Below are positions 11,845 through 22,110 of a stretch of DNA of 64,000 nucleotides, one piece after another. Origin of the DNA: Alligator mississippiensis (taxonomy: Eukaryota > Chordata > Crocodylia > Alligatoridae); the NCBI RefSeq assembly GCF_030867095.1, contig NC_081825.1, positions 50,644,501 to 50,708,500 of the forward strand. Reading direction: 5' to 3'. How positions within the stretch are numbered: position 1 is the first letter of the stretch; each line of letters starts with the position of its first letter. The notes below the pieces were generated by a model. It saw only the letters and a list, made by a program, of their open reading frames with translations. It made no database searches and was not told where the DNA came from. Position numbers and translations under genes: made by a program.

Positions 11845-11847
11845 CAT
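11845..11847 (-). CDS. RFC1: Replication factor C subunit 1, exon 1 coding part (start codon only)
   Basis: On the minus strand the sequence reads GCAGCATGGTGAGCGG. The ATG is followed at once by a consensus GTGAGC splice donor. Joined to exon 2 (GACATCCGA...), this gives MDIRKFFGV, exactly the expected RFC1 N-terminus, so exon 1 contributes one codon plus the 5' untranslated region. The position inside a CpG island supports it as the first exon. Confidence 0.85.
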
Positions 11848-11900
11848 GCTGCGGGCGACGGTTTATCCCGTTAGTGGGACGGCGCCAATCTCCATCCCCC

Positions 11901-11910
11901 TTCGCGCCAA
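11901..11910. promoter_or_regulatory. E2F-type site in the RFC1 promoter
   Basis: TTCGCGCCAA matches the E2F consensus (TTTSGCGC family) and lies about 55 bases upstream of the RFC1 start codon, within the likely 5' UTR or core promoter. E2F control is expected for a replication factor. Binding is inferred, not shown. Confidence 0.6.
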
Positions 11911-11950
11911 CTCCGGCCGCTGGCGCGCCCAGATGATGTCACAGGCACGC

Positions 11951-11982
11951 GGGGCGGGGCGGGGCGGAGCGGGGCGGGCGGC
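11951..11982. promoter_or_regulatory. Tandem GC boxes (Sp/KLF sites)
   Basis: Five closely spaced GGGGCGG-type hexamers fill this 32-base stretch about 105 bases upstream of the RFC1 ATG. They are classic Sp1-family binding sequences in TATA-less promoters. Confidence 0.7.
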
Positions 11983-13395
11983 GGTCAGGAGCGTTCGGAA
12001 CGCAAAACGCGGGGGCGGGGCCCGGGCTCGGCCGGAGTTGGCAGCTAAAGCTTTGCTAGGCCCCACCCGCTTTGCCGGGTTGTTGCGTGACTGGGCTCAG
12101 CGGCAGCGTCTGCTCGGGCACGTTCCGGCTGCTGGATTCGGCCCGGGGGCCTGGCGCGCCCCGGCCCTGCTTTGCCCGGGGTCGGGGGAGGAAAGCTCAG
12201 AAAGGCGGGCTAGCCCTGTCCGTTGGCACTGCTGGGCCTGTAAAAGATGTCACCCTCGGCAGTGCCTGCTCGCATCATGTCTGTGGGCTCCCTCGCGGCT
12301 ACAGCGTCTCTCGGACACTAACGCACCTACTGGGGCAGATGCAAGGGTCCATTCAGGAAAAATGGGGAAGAAACCTTTCAAATGTCCGCTGATTAAAGCC
12401 TTTAAAAAAAATCGTACTTCCATGCCCTGCTCCCCACGTTTCTAGAGGGGGGAAACCTGCTCAGGCTGTCACAGAACCTGCAGAATCCAAAACGGTTATA
12501 ACAACCCAAGCAGGTCATGCTCCAAATGCAGTCCTTTGGGGGGCTCCTGCTCTTCCTTGCCTCTTAGTCCCCTGGCATTTCTTGCAGAACTAGAGACGGT
12601 AGGGTAGACTTGCACCTTATAAACTAATGTAGTTTAGAGAGAGCTAGATGCGGGGTGCAGTTATTTCAGTTTTGACAAGCTGTCCAGACCATACTAGTAG
12701 TCCCGCGCCTTGACAGATGCCCGGCCCCTGGTTGCCTTCTTGTGACCAGAAGTCCCTCCTCCTAACCCCCGACCTTTGCCACCATAAGTCCCTCCCCTTG
12801 CCCAGGGAAGTTATCCTTTCAGCAGAGGTTTTGCCATCTTGGAACCAGAAAAATACCAAATCATATTCTAAAAAGCATTCATTAATTTGGTTTCAAAAAA
12901 TATTTTTCTCCTGATTTACATGTGTTTGTGTAGTGTATATAGAGGTGATTGGACAATAGCATAAAATGAAGTCTTACTCTTGTATATTGTGGGGGGTGGG
13001 TATAGGTTTGTGGGCAGGTGTGGAGTGAGGGGGTGTGTTTGTGGATATGTGGCGGGGGGGGGTATGGGGTTTGTGGGGGGCTGGGTGCCTGGGGCATGTG
13101 GGAGGTCTGTGTATATGGCAGTGCAAGAGGGCGTGGTTGCATATGTATGGTTGGGTGTGTGTATGGGACTTAGTCTATGAACACACACACTGTCCCTGCC
13201 TGCATACATACACATTGTGTTACACAAATTGCCAATTGCTCAAATCACGAGCGAGACCTTATGAGGGAAGATAAGGCAAGATGCCGCATTTACAGATTAA
13301 GCACCTAATACACACACACCACATTCATACCCCAATTTCTATTCTGCGCTGGTATACGTTACCAGTCTTATTGGTGCTTGAATCAATTTGGTGGC

Positions 13396-13785
13396 CAGCC
13401 AAGTTGATCATGAGTGGGAGCTGGGCCAGTCCACTTCCTGCCAGTCCATCCCATCAGACAAAATGATGCTCCAGGATGACAAGCAGAACAAGACCCCAAA
13501 TCAATATGTTGATATATTATAATATATGATATAATATATATACATATATATATATTATTATAATATATATAATATGTATATATTATATATTATATATAAT
13601 GTGTATATATTATATGTATATATTATATTATATATTATATGTATATATATTATATCATATATTATAATATATCAACATATTGATTTGGGGTCTTGTTCTG
13701 CTTGTCATCCTGGAGCATCATTTTGTCTGATGGGATGGACTGGCAGGAAGTAAACTGGCCCAGCTCCTACTCACGATCAACTTGG

Positions 13786-13788
<3 letters not shown>
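13396..13788. repeat. 393-bp near-perfect palindrome with AT-rich centre
   Basis: The arms 13396-13535 and 13649-13788 are reverse complements about the axis at 13592 (paired coordinates sum to 27184). I find only four arm mismatches, all in the outer 40 bases. The outer ~110 bases of each arm are mixed-sequence DNA (for example CATCAGACAAAATGATGCTC). The inner ~160 bases are almost pure A/T with TATATA words and continue the dyad. It could be a palindromic AT-rich repeat, a fold-back element or an inverted duplication of the host repeat. Confidence 0.9.

Positions 13789-13817
<29 letters not shown>
13789..13817. repeat. (TA)n simple repeat
   Basis: An uninterrupted AT dinucleotide run directly abuts the right arm of the palindrome, a likely slippage-prone site. 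Confidence 0.9.
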
Positions 13818-13819
<2 letters not shown>

Positions 13820-14450
13820 ATAAGGTGCATAGTATATCACCCCATCTTTTATAGCCTTGTCAATTCACCCAGTTCTCTGGGCTTTTGCTGGGTTATCATT
13901 GTGTTCTTTCTTGAAGGCTGATTGCCATGGGCGACTGGTGCCTCCTGAGTCTGGGGGGTACCAGATTGCCAATGCAGGGGGTCCCCCAATGACTGACTGC
14001 CAAGCCAGCAGTGAAACCAGAAGTTCATTTCTACCGGCACTTCCAGTTTCGTGGCTGGCACTTCCAGGGGGTGCACAGCCGATCTCAGTGGGTGCACGTG
14101 CACCCACGTGAACCCCTATGCATTGTCAATGTCAATTGCCGTTGTTCTCTTGCTGTTCTGGGGTGGATTCTTGTTTGGTCTTTTATCTGTCTGCATTCTT
14201 AAACCAGTCACCAGCTGATGTTTTCCTTTTCCACAAATACACGCTCACCCATACAACATACTAAAGAGTAAAAGGTCAAGCACTTATGTCAAGCTACAGA
14301 GCAATACAAAATGGAGTTTCTTAAGGCAATGCAAAACTTAAGAAAATACATAAGATTAAAAGCAATACGCAAAAGTCTATTTTCATGTTATTTACCTAAC
14401 ATCAAGCTGGTATTTATGCTATTTGCCTAACAACTGCTCCTACCTGTCCA
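13818..14450. other. Unassigned interspersed sequence inside the split hAT copy
   Basis: This stretch has mixed composition: a GC-richer part (about 13900-14120, with words such as GTGCACGTGCACCCACGTG) followed by an A-rich part (about 14215-14440). It is not present in the 6195 hAT copy, so it arrived separately. It may derive from a retroelement, but I cannot name the family or its ends and see no coding sequence. Confidence 0.35.
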
Positions 14451-14817
14451 CACACACACTGTCCTTGCCTGCCCCCCCCCTCCCCCCCCAACACACACAC
14501 CGTCCCTGCCTGCATGCACATATGCAATGCAAATACCAGCGCAGCCCCGTGCTCCCCTGTCCGGTGATGTAGCCAGCAGCCACATGGTGCTGGAGCAAGG
14601 TGGGGGCAGGAAGGGAGTGAAATGGCTGGGGGTGGGTGGGGCTGGGCTGTTCCGTCCTGCTGAAACTCCCCCTGGGTCCTACTGCCCTTGACTCGTCAGC
14701 TTTGACAGGCTGCTGGGGCAGATAAATATTCTCTAAATTTTTTAGGGGACCCACAGGCCAGACAGAATGTCTTGGCAGGCTGGATTCAGACCACAGTCTG
14801 TATTTTGCCTGCCCCGA

Positions 14818-14956
14818 GATAGATATATAGTCTATAGATACTATAGTCTATAGATACTATCTATCTGTCTAATCTAACTATATATGTATGTGTGTATGTG
14901 TGTATATATATAGATTTGTACCTTATAGATTAAACTAAATATATATATAGATATAT
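14818..14956. repeat. Degenerate tandem simple repeats (TATAGTCTATAGATAC / GTGTATGT / TATATA)
   Basis: The stretch holds repeated TAGTCTATAGATACTA units, then GTGTATGTGTGTATATATA runs. It lies between the hAT right end and the GC-rich block. Confidence 0.75.
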
Positions 14957-16361
14957 TCAAATATTATACAAGCCTAAGTCTGTTTCTGTCTGTCCATAAC
15001 GCTTTATTCACACTCTGATTGGCTGACAAACAGCCAATCAGAGTGTGAACAAGCCTTTGAACAGGAGGTGGCAGCGGTGGAGCACTGCTACGATGGTGGG
15101 GACACAGGGGTGGAGCGGGGGTGAGGCCAGCACAGCTCCCTGTTCCCTGGAGGCGGTAGCAACATGGCGGACAGAACAGGGGGGGCGAGGCCAGCAGTGC
15201 TGCCCTCGCCCCCCCCATCTTGCTCCCTGCAGGTGGCAAGGATGGAGCAGAGGGGGGCAGCGAGGCCAACAGAGCTGGCCTTGCCCCCCCTTACTCCTTG
15301 CAAGTGACGGCAGTGGCAGCATTGTGGGGGGAGTGAGATCAGGATGCCGCGGTGGGGGCAAAGCCATCAGCACTGGCCTCTGCACGCCCCTCCCCCCTTC
15401 CATTGTCACCACCATCTGCAGGGCCTGACGCAGGATGATGCAATGGTGGTGGGGGGAATAGTGGGCACACCGCCACGGTGGCGATGGAGGGGGGAGGGAT
15501 GGGTCCAGGCCTCATGTGGGGGAGGACTGGGCCCAAGGGTAAGGAGAAGTTGGGCCACCACAGCGAGAGGAGCAGCAGGCCTGGGCTGACCCAGCAGTGG
15601 GGGGGGGGGCAGGCAGATCGAGCTTGGGGCCAACACGGGGGAGAGGGGAGGCTGGGAGAGGAATGGGACCAGGCCCGAGGCAGGAGGGAGAAGCCAGCCT
15701 GCCACAGTGGTGGTGGGTAGAGCAGCAGACCCAGCCTGATGTGGCAGCAGTGGGGGGAGGGGAGCAGTGGGCCTCCCCCCCTCAGGCCCAGTCCCACTCT
15801 TCCCCCATCCCCTCTCCCCCACATCAGTTCCAAGCCCATTTCTTCCGTCCCCCCTGTCTCCACCACCGAGTCAGCCCAGGTCCGCTGCTCCCCCAATGTG
15901 ACGGCCCGGTTTCTCCCACGCATCAGGTCCGGGCCCACTCCTCCCCTTCCCCCATGACTGCTGCCGTGGGGGAAGCGGGCCTAGCCCAACGCGACCCAAC
16001 ACAGCAGCCTCCTCCCCCGTGTCAGGCCCGGGCCCACTCCTCCCCCACTCCCCCTTCCCCACGTCAGCTCCAAGCCCACTCCTCCCATCCCCCTGCCACC
16101 ACTGGGTCAGCCCAGGCCCACTGCTCCCCACCCCCCCACTGCAGTGGCCCGGCTTCTCCCCACCCTCAGGCCCGGTCCTCGCCCACATTGGGCCCGGGCC
16201 CATTCCTCTCCTCCCCCCGCCGGTGCAGCAGGGAGTGGGGGAATGGGCCTGGACCCCAAGCAGCAGGAGGGAAGGGGGGAGCGAACCTGGACAGGGGGAG
16301 CACAGGGCTCCATCCCCAGCCGCTCCCCCCGCCCTGTCATTCTTGATGGGCAATTGGCTAG
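14957..16361 (+). mobile_element. GC-rich 1.4-kb block with possible Helitron ends
   Basis: The left edge reads TCAAATATTATACAAGCCTA and continues into AGTCTG, which resembles non-autonomous Helitron 5' ends that I recall. The right edge ends CTAG followed by T, the Helitron 3' signature. A 19-bp perfect hairpin lies near the left edge (15007-15049). The interior is C/G-rich low-complexity DNA with repeated CCCACTCCTCCCC and GGGAGGAGTGGG words that open spurious proline-rich frames on both strands. A GC-rich minisatellite without mobile ends is the alternative. No Rep or helicase coding is present. Confidence 0.35.
15007..15049. repeat. 19-bp perfect hairpin with CCAAT/ATTGG core
   Basis: TTCACACTCTGATTGGCTG, a five-base loop ACAAA, then the exact reverse complement. 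Each arm contains a CCAAT box in the CAGCCAATCAG context, the optimal NF-Y flanks, in opposite orientations. Confidence 0.85.
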
Positions 16362-16403
16362 TATAATATATATAGCACAAACTGTCTTGAGCTCAGAAAA
16401 AGC

Positions 16404-16411
16404 TTATGATT

Positions 16412-16448
<37 letters not shown>

Positions 16449-16450
16449 CA
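16404..16450. repeat. (TA)n-rich simple repeat
   Basis: Tandem TA units with single interruptions follow the GC-rich block. They are compositionally opposite to it. Confidence 0.85.
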
Positions 16451-16859
16451 TAGTCTACATACAGAGTCTGTGTACATTTAGAAGAGTCTGTATATAGAAA
16501 AGTTCGAGCTATATATATCTCTACTTTATAAAGTACAAATCTACCCTGTCTTCTGCTTGACTTGATGCTGACATGGCTATCTACTTCTCTGCGCTCAAGA
16601 CCAAGAGAATTAGTCTTGCTGTCTTGTTGAAACAACCCAGTTTATTTGTTGGGCCTTAATTCCACATATACTTTTAGGTAAATGTTGTATCCCAATCTAT
16701 ATTGTTTTAAGTATTGTACTGACAAAGTAGCCGTCACATTTCTTTGTAGGAGCTGGCTGCTCCAACCTGTCATCTGGCCTGTGGGGCTTCCCATGGGTCT
16801 AGAAATTTGGCATCGGAGAAGCAGTAGCACCACCCTCCTTCTGTTAAATATCAAGACCT

Positions 16860-17207
16860 GTGGGGAGCCCAGGGCCCTGCACATTGGCTGATCCCAACAG
16901 ACAGGGCCAGGCAAGGGTGCTGCTGGGCCCTAGGGCCTAATCCCTTTGGGAAGCGCAGGGCCCAATCTCAGTGGGAGGGGAAAGTGCCAGACCCCCTGGA
17001 GCCCAATCCCAGTGCATGGAGGCAGGAGGGGGCCTAATTCCAGTCAGGGTAGGAGCACAGTGCAGGGGTCCCTGGGTTCAAATCCTGGCAGGGAGGAGCA
17101 GTACCTGGCCCCAGGGCCTCATCCTGGCACAAAGGGCTGCATCTAGCCCATGGACTGGTTTCAAGCTACTTGTCTGGCCCACAGAGCCAAAAGGTTAAGT
17201 ACCACTG
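16860..17207 (-). mobile_element. hAT-like element of the CAGTGGT type, inverted copy
   Basis: The right edge, read on the minus strand, begins CAGTGGTACTTAACCTTTTG and is followed by CTCTGTGGGCC, matching the terminus style of the element at 10873. The interior shares GGGCCTAATC and CCCAATCCCAGT words with it. The other end is not defined. Confidence 0.6.
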
Positions 17208-17355
17208 GGCAAAATAATACTATGTCATACATAGATGGGCCTTGAGCATCTGATGAAATGAGCTTCAACTCATGGAAGACTGATACAGATATAGATATAT
17301 TTACTTTGTTTAATCTATAAAGTGCAAATCTACTTTGTCTTCTAATAATGGGTCA

Positions 17356-17640
17356 CAGAGTCATAGAAGTTTAAGGCTGGAAAGCACCTCGTGAGATCAT
17401 CAGGTCCAGTCCCCCTGTTCTGGGCAAGAAAGACTGCTGGGGTGAAATAACCCCAGCAAGGTGTGCATGCAGTTTCCTTTTAAAGGTCTCCAGGGTAGGT
17501 GCCTGCACTGCCTCTGCTGGGAGTCTATTCCAGAGTCTGGTCATACAAACCACAAAGAAGTTTTTCCTTTTATCCAGTCTGAAACTAGGAGTTTATGACC
17601 TTTGCTCCTGGTTTTCCCCTGGGGCACTTTGGTGACTAGA
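17356..17640 (-). mobile_element. CR1 LINE, 3' end fragment
   Basis: On the plus strand it reads TCATAGAAGTTTAAGGCTGG, followed by ATCATCAGGTCCAGT, the reverse of the CR1 3' tail. The minus-strand translation includes RLWNRLPAEAVQAPTLETFK and a KLHAHLAG motif, the ORF2 C-terminus. The copy is 5' truncated and diverged compared with the 62548 copy. Confidence 0.88.
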
Positions 17641-18199
17641 ATACAGTACACCTTGCAATCAGTTAAACTTCTGTGATCATTTGGATGACAAGTGATATAT
17701 AAAATTAAGATCTTTATTCTGTATCAGTTTTATAGATATCTCATGTAATCTTGTTTGTTCTGTATATTTGAGGGTTGGTTTGTTTTTCTTATGGATTTCC
17801 ACACAGAATCCTATAGTTTTTACAAGCTGCTTAATCTTCAACTGTGGTACTTTTTAAAATCTGTTTATCCCCATTACAACCTGGACAAGAGTTTTAGTGA
17901 TAAGGCAAATTGTATAGCTACATAAAGAGACTAGGCTGATAATAAATAGTGCAGTTGTTAAACTGCTAGAATTTTATGTGCACTTTTACTAAAGTAACTG
18001 ATTTAATACGAGATTCTCATTTTATTTAGAAGTTCAAGCTTTGAAAGTGAAGATACTGTTGTTGCTTCTCAAACATGTATCCCTTTCCCCGACATGAAAG
18101 AATGTATTTTAATTTTAATGATATTATCATACTTTATTTAATTCCTTAAATATGATTTTGTGTTGAGCTACAGTCATTCTTGCATAGAAACTCTTGCTA

Positions 18200-18537
18200 T
18201 TCTTTGATGTCAACTGTATGGTCCATGGGGCAGATCAGCCCACCAGTCCACTGGAAGCTAGGGGACATGGCCAAGGGAAGTGGCCTGCCACAGAATCTGG
18301 GGCCACTAGGCCTCACTGGACATAGCAATAGGCAGCAGGAGATCAAGAGAGGGTTGATACAGCCCCAGTCGCTCTCCAGTTGCTTTGCCCTTCCATTCTG
18401 GAGCTACTGCATGCCCTGTTCCAGAACTGGAGCTGCCGTTACTGCCATTGCTACCACATGCCCCAGGCTGGATCCAGCCTGCAAGAAGCCCCAGAGTCCA
18501 GATCCAGTCCAAGGCACAAAGCGTGTTTGACACCCTG
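18200..18537 (-). mobile_element. hAT-like element of the CAGGGTGTCAAAC type
   Basis: Read on the minus strand the edge is CAGGGTGTCAAACACGCTTT followed by GTGCCTTGGACTGGATC, a common hAT terminus. The GC-rich body continues to about 18200 (GTATGGTCCATGGGGCAG). The distal end is not clear. Confidence 0.55.
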
Positions 18538-18744
18538 GGTTTACATAATCAGATGAACTGTTACTTTTATATTTGAACAGTAGCAGAGCTTGTGAGTTTC
18601 CATTTCTACATAAAGAAATGCATAAAGGCTAGAAAGTAGAATGTCCACAGCACAAATCAAACTTGCTCTTCAGCTAATTTTATGCACATTTCCTAATAGA
18701 CTCTGGTATTGTAAAGCTGTTAAAATAAAACTACCAGATTTCAC

Positions 18745-18985
18745 AGTGTATAGATCGACACAGTGTATAGGTTGACCCCCATCTTTCTGATCTGAAAGGT
18801 AAGGATTTTCATAGGCGCTGTGTATAATATGGGGCTGGGCTCAGCACTTGGCTAACACAGCCCCATCCCCTGTGAACGGTGCTGCCCGCAGGGGATGGGG
18901 ATGGGGATAGGGCCAAGTTCGGCATTCAGCTGTCACGGCTCCATCCCCTGCGAGGAGCACCAGCACAGTGTATAAGTTGAGTTTG
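18745..18985. repeat. Probable MITE with CACAGTGTATA termini
   Basis: The left part has two copies of CACAGTGTATAGRTYGAC, and the right part ends GCACAGTGTATAAGTTGAG. Between them lies GC-rich sequence with ATGGGGATGGGGATAGGG repeats. The arrangement suggests a small DNA transposon. The family is unknown to me. Confidence 0.4.
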
Positions 18986-21236
18986 ATTTTTAAAACACAA
19001 AAATTAGGCTTCAAAACCATGCATTACAGTATATATATAGTTTTAAAACATTTCTAAATGTATATTTATACATACCTAATACATTTTCATTAGACCCTGA
19101 TTTGAGCCACAGGTATTTCTGCCACCACATTTAAGAATAGCTAAAATGGCTGACGTTTGATAGATCCTCACAAACTGTTTAAATAATGTTAAAGAATTAT
19201 AGTAGGTAGTTATCTCTGTTTGTATTTGATAAAGTTGCCTAGAATAACATCAGGCAGATCAGTATGTGCGAGCAGACTGGTGACACATTCCTGTTACTTG
19301 GAACACTGGAGTTTAACCCTCTATGAATAACCAGACCTGCCTAAATTGTTAGAATGGTGGTGGTTCATCTGTAGTTATAGAGAATTACTTTTCTCTATTA
19401 CCATGTACATAGTAAAACTGCTAAAATTATGAAAGAATTGGTATCTTGCTTATTTCATCAAAATGATGATTGAGTCATAATTTGTATTAGGAAATACTTG
19501 TGATTTTGGTAAAAGGAAGAAAGTACAGTATGTCATATTTTATTCTGTCATAGCCCATATCCATGTCCAATTACAATCTTATATTTAAAAAGCCCTTTTA
19601 ATGCAAAGTATACTTCCAGATTATTTAAACTGAAACAAAAAAATAAAAATCTAACTTGCTATTTACCTTTTGCCAAATCACTTATGACCTCAGTTTTTCA
19701 GAAGTAATCATCACGTATGAAAATCAGGACATCTCTCTGTGCCTTAGGTTTCTAATTTATAGAAAAGAGATATAAATAACTAATGCAAATGAAATTAGCA
19801 ATTTTATATTTTTGCATTTTTCTCATCTTGAAAAATTAAAACAAATTAGTCAGCTTAACTTATTTTGTTAATTTCTAGTCTATTTTATTTTCAGAATCTT
19901 ATATTTGTGTACCTTCCTTCAGGTCTTAGGACTTATAAGTACCTCACTAGAAAGTTTTTACTTTAAAAAAAAGCAACTTCCATTATAATTTTTTTTAAGA
20001 CAGTTTTGTAGTTTTCTACAAAATCTCTATTTTGAGTCAGGTTTGACCTGCCTGTTTATTTAAGTATAGAGAAAATATCCCCTAAAGAAGCTTGCAGTTG
20101 TAACTGTGGAAACCCAGAAAATACAACAGAAATTTAAAAAAATATTGCAAGCCAAATACTTTATGTTGTGCAAGGTCACTAAGTATTAAAACATTCAGTC
20201 TAATCAATGTTGAGTCACCAGAAAATAAAATCTTTTGTAGTATCTTTCTGAGTGGCTCCTAATGGAAGGCTCTTCATATTGGGGGATTTGGATTGTAAGA
20301 ATTTAATTTTCTCTCACATTCTAAGTACAGGAATTTGTATTTTCAGGCAGAATTAAAATCCCTATTTTTTTGTAATTCTGCAATCTCTTTTAGAGTTTCT
20401 ATAATATTCACATACCAGATATCACATGTTTATTAAGGACTTAATCCCATCTCAAACACAGGTTGGGCAGGCAAGGGATGTAAGTATGGGCCATTGATGT
20501 AAATTACATTGTAGAGGGCAACTCCAGATACCAACTTGTCCCTTTCTGAGCTCTTGATGGTAGAAGATCAGGGCAACTGATGTTAATGTAAATATCCTGT
20601 CTTTAAAGGACTTTGTACTTAAATATTTTATGTTTCCATTTAAATATCCAAAAAGCACAATTGTATCTTATCCCAAATTCTCAGCCATTGTTAGTTGCAA
20701 TTACTAGTGGAGTTTCTTTTTCCACTTGTTTCATGCTTTGGTTTTTTGCAACAGTTGTTTTCCTGCCCAACTATGGCAGGGTTTTTTAATGTTATTGTCC
20801 TACATCTTTATTTGTTTGTATAACAGTATGTTTGGTTTAAACTTAAAGAAAAGCAAGTACAAAACTTATTTTGTTGTGATCATATAGTAATAAACATATT
20901 ATTTTTAAAGCAAATATTGCCAACAGCAAAAGACAGATTAGCTACACATACTAGAAGCACATTGAGATCTATCAGTGCACACAACATAATACTATGTGAC
21001 TATTCAAATCAATATAGTTTTTCTCTTACAAAGTTTGCTGTATTTTGAGATGCACTTCCCAGAAGTGTAACATCATCCAGCATTCACACTGAATGCTTGT
21101 AAAAGAACAGGGGAGCGGAAATAGCTTCTGCATTTACATTTTATTGATTAAGGGTCAATATCCCCCTTGTAAAGCAGAAACAATTATAAACTTAGAAATT
21201 AGAAAACTGAATATGATCAATGTGAAAGCTTATAGG

Positions 21237-21850
21237 CCAGTGTTGTCAAATTGGCAGGCCTTAAATTGGATGCCCAAATTAAAAGTTCCTGGGCCCAAGG
21301 AGCAGAATGCTCCCCACTAGGTGCATCTACATGTGCAACTAATCCAAAGCAACAAACTCCAGAGTTTATTGCCTGGAGTTTATTGCTCCCTGGCGCTCTG
21401 TTTGAACCTGCCCTGGGAGCAATAATCGCCAGGGTTTATTGCATCTGAACGTGCACCCAGGACCATAGCACATTGAGCTGGGTTGAAGCAACTCCAGCTG
21501 CCAGGGGACCCAAGGGGTCAGCCTGCCAGCACAGCCCCGCTCCCCCATCTCCATGTGTTGTAGGGGGCTGGCTGGGGCATAAGGGTGCTTCAATGTGGGG
21601 CTAGCCAGCAGGCAGCCCCAGCACTGAAGCATTCTCTTATCCCAGTCAGCCAGGGCAGCTTCTGCACGTGTGCTGCTGTGGAGTTTTTTACTCCACAACG
21701 GGATAGTACTTGTATTTACAAGTACTAGCCTATTGAAGAGCTAATAAGTTTACTCCAGCCTAATAGGGGTGCATATGTAGACACTGAGACATTTACTATG
21801 CAGCTAATTAGTCTACTGCTCAGTAAACGTTTTGTGTAGGTGCACTGTTC
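21237..21850. mobile_element. Two adjoining DNA transposon pieces
   Basis: 21237-21310 looks like a hAT end (CCAGTGTTGTCAAATTGGCA). About 21318-21848 is a second element whose ends are inverted: GGTGCATCTACATGTGCAAC at the left and the complement of GTGCACCTACACAAAACGTT at the right. The latter family recurs at about 51500-51870, where the GCATCTACACATGTG word is seen again. Neither encodes a protein. Confidence 0.5.
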
Positions 21851-21859
21851 ACCAATATT

Positions 21860-22110
21860 TATGAGAAGGGCCATCCCTGGTGGGGGACAAATCAGGGAGA
21901 CTACCCTGAGCCCCGTGCTTTGGGGGGCCCTGCGGGGCTGGGCAGAGTAGCTGTGGTGACTCTGCGCCACTGCCACTGGCTTTGCATCTGGCTGCTCGCT
22001 CCCCCTACACCCCCCCGGCTTCTTCACATCCAGGGTGCGTGGATCAGGGCAGGGCCCTGCACAAGCAGATTTGCCACAGATCCCCCACCCTGCTTGGGTT
22101 GGCTCTGCCC
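21860..22110. repeat. GC-rich interspersed repeat fragment, family not identified
   Basis: The segment GGTGGGGGACAAATCAGGGA and onward, with GAGCCCCGTGCTTTGGGGGG, looks like the eroded end of a DNA transposon and differs sharply in composition from its AT-rich surroundings. No termini were resolved. Confidence 0.3.

Larger units (their letters stand above)
11560..12250 (-). promoter_or_regulatory. RFC1: CpG island promoter of RFC1
   Basis: Base composition jumps to very GC-rich, CpG-dense DNA over about 700 bases around the exon 1 start codon, in contrast with the AT-rich flanks. It contains a tandem GC-box array (11951-11982), an E2F-type site (11901-11910) and CCAAT in GGCGCCAATC near 11881, and no TATA box at a sensible distance. 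This is the normal architecture of a growth-linked housekeeping promoter. The transcription start site cannot be placed exactly; it should lie between about 11870 and 12050. Confidence 0.75.
12650..14816 (+). mobile_element. hAT element split by additional DNA
   Basis: The left part (about 12650-13180) aligns by eye with 6195-6610, sharing CCAGAAGTCCCTCC and GACCTTTGCC words and the GTATATAGAGGTGA stretch. The right end has the same style as 7388 (TATTTTGCCTGCCCC). The flanking octamers AGCTAGAT (12642-12649) and AGATAGAT (14817-14824) are likely target duplications with one mismatch. It is about 970 bases longer than the 6195 copy because extra DNA (roughly 13225-14450, including the palindrome at 13396-13788) interrupts it. 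Confidence 0.65.

Noticed and set aside
11449-12445. Frames of up to 292 codons on the plus strand across the CpG island.
   Set aside because: CpG-island DNA is stop-poor; the frame runs through the RFC1 promoter and first exon in the opposite direction and resembles no known family.
15045-16425. Several long overlapping proline- and glycine-rich open frames on both strands (up to 249 codons).
   Set aside because: They come from G/C-rich low-complexity sequence lacking stops; no domain, splice context or codon pattern supports a protein.
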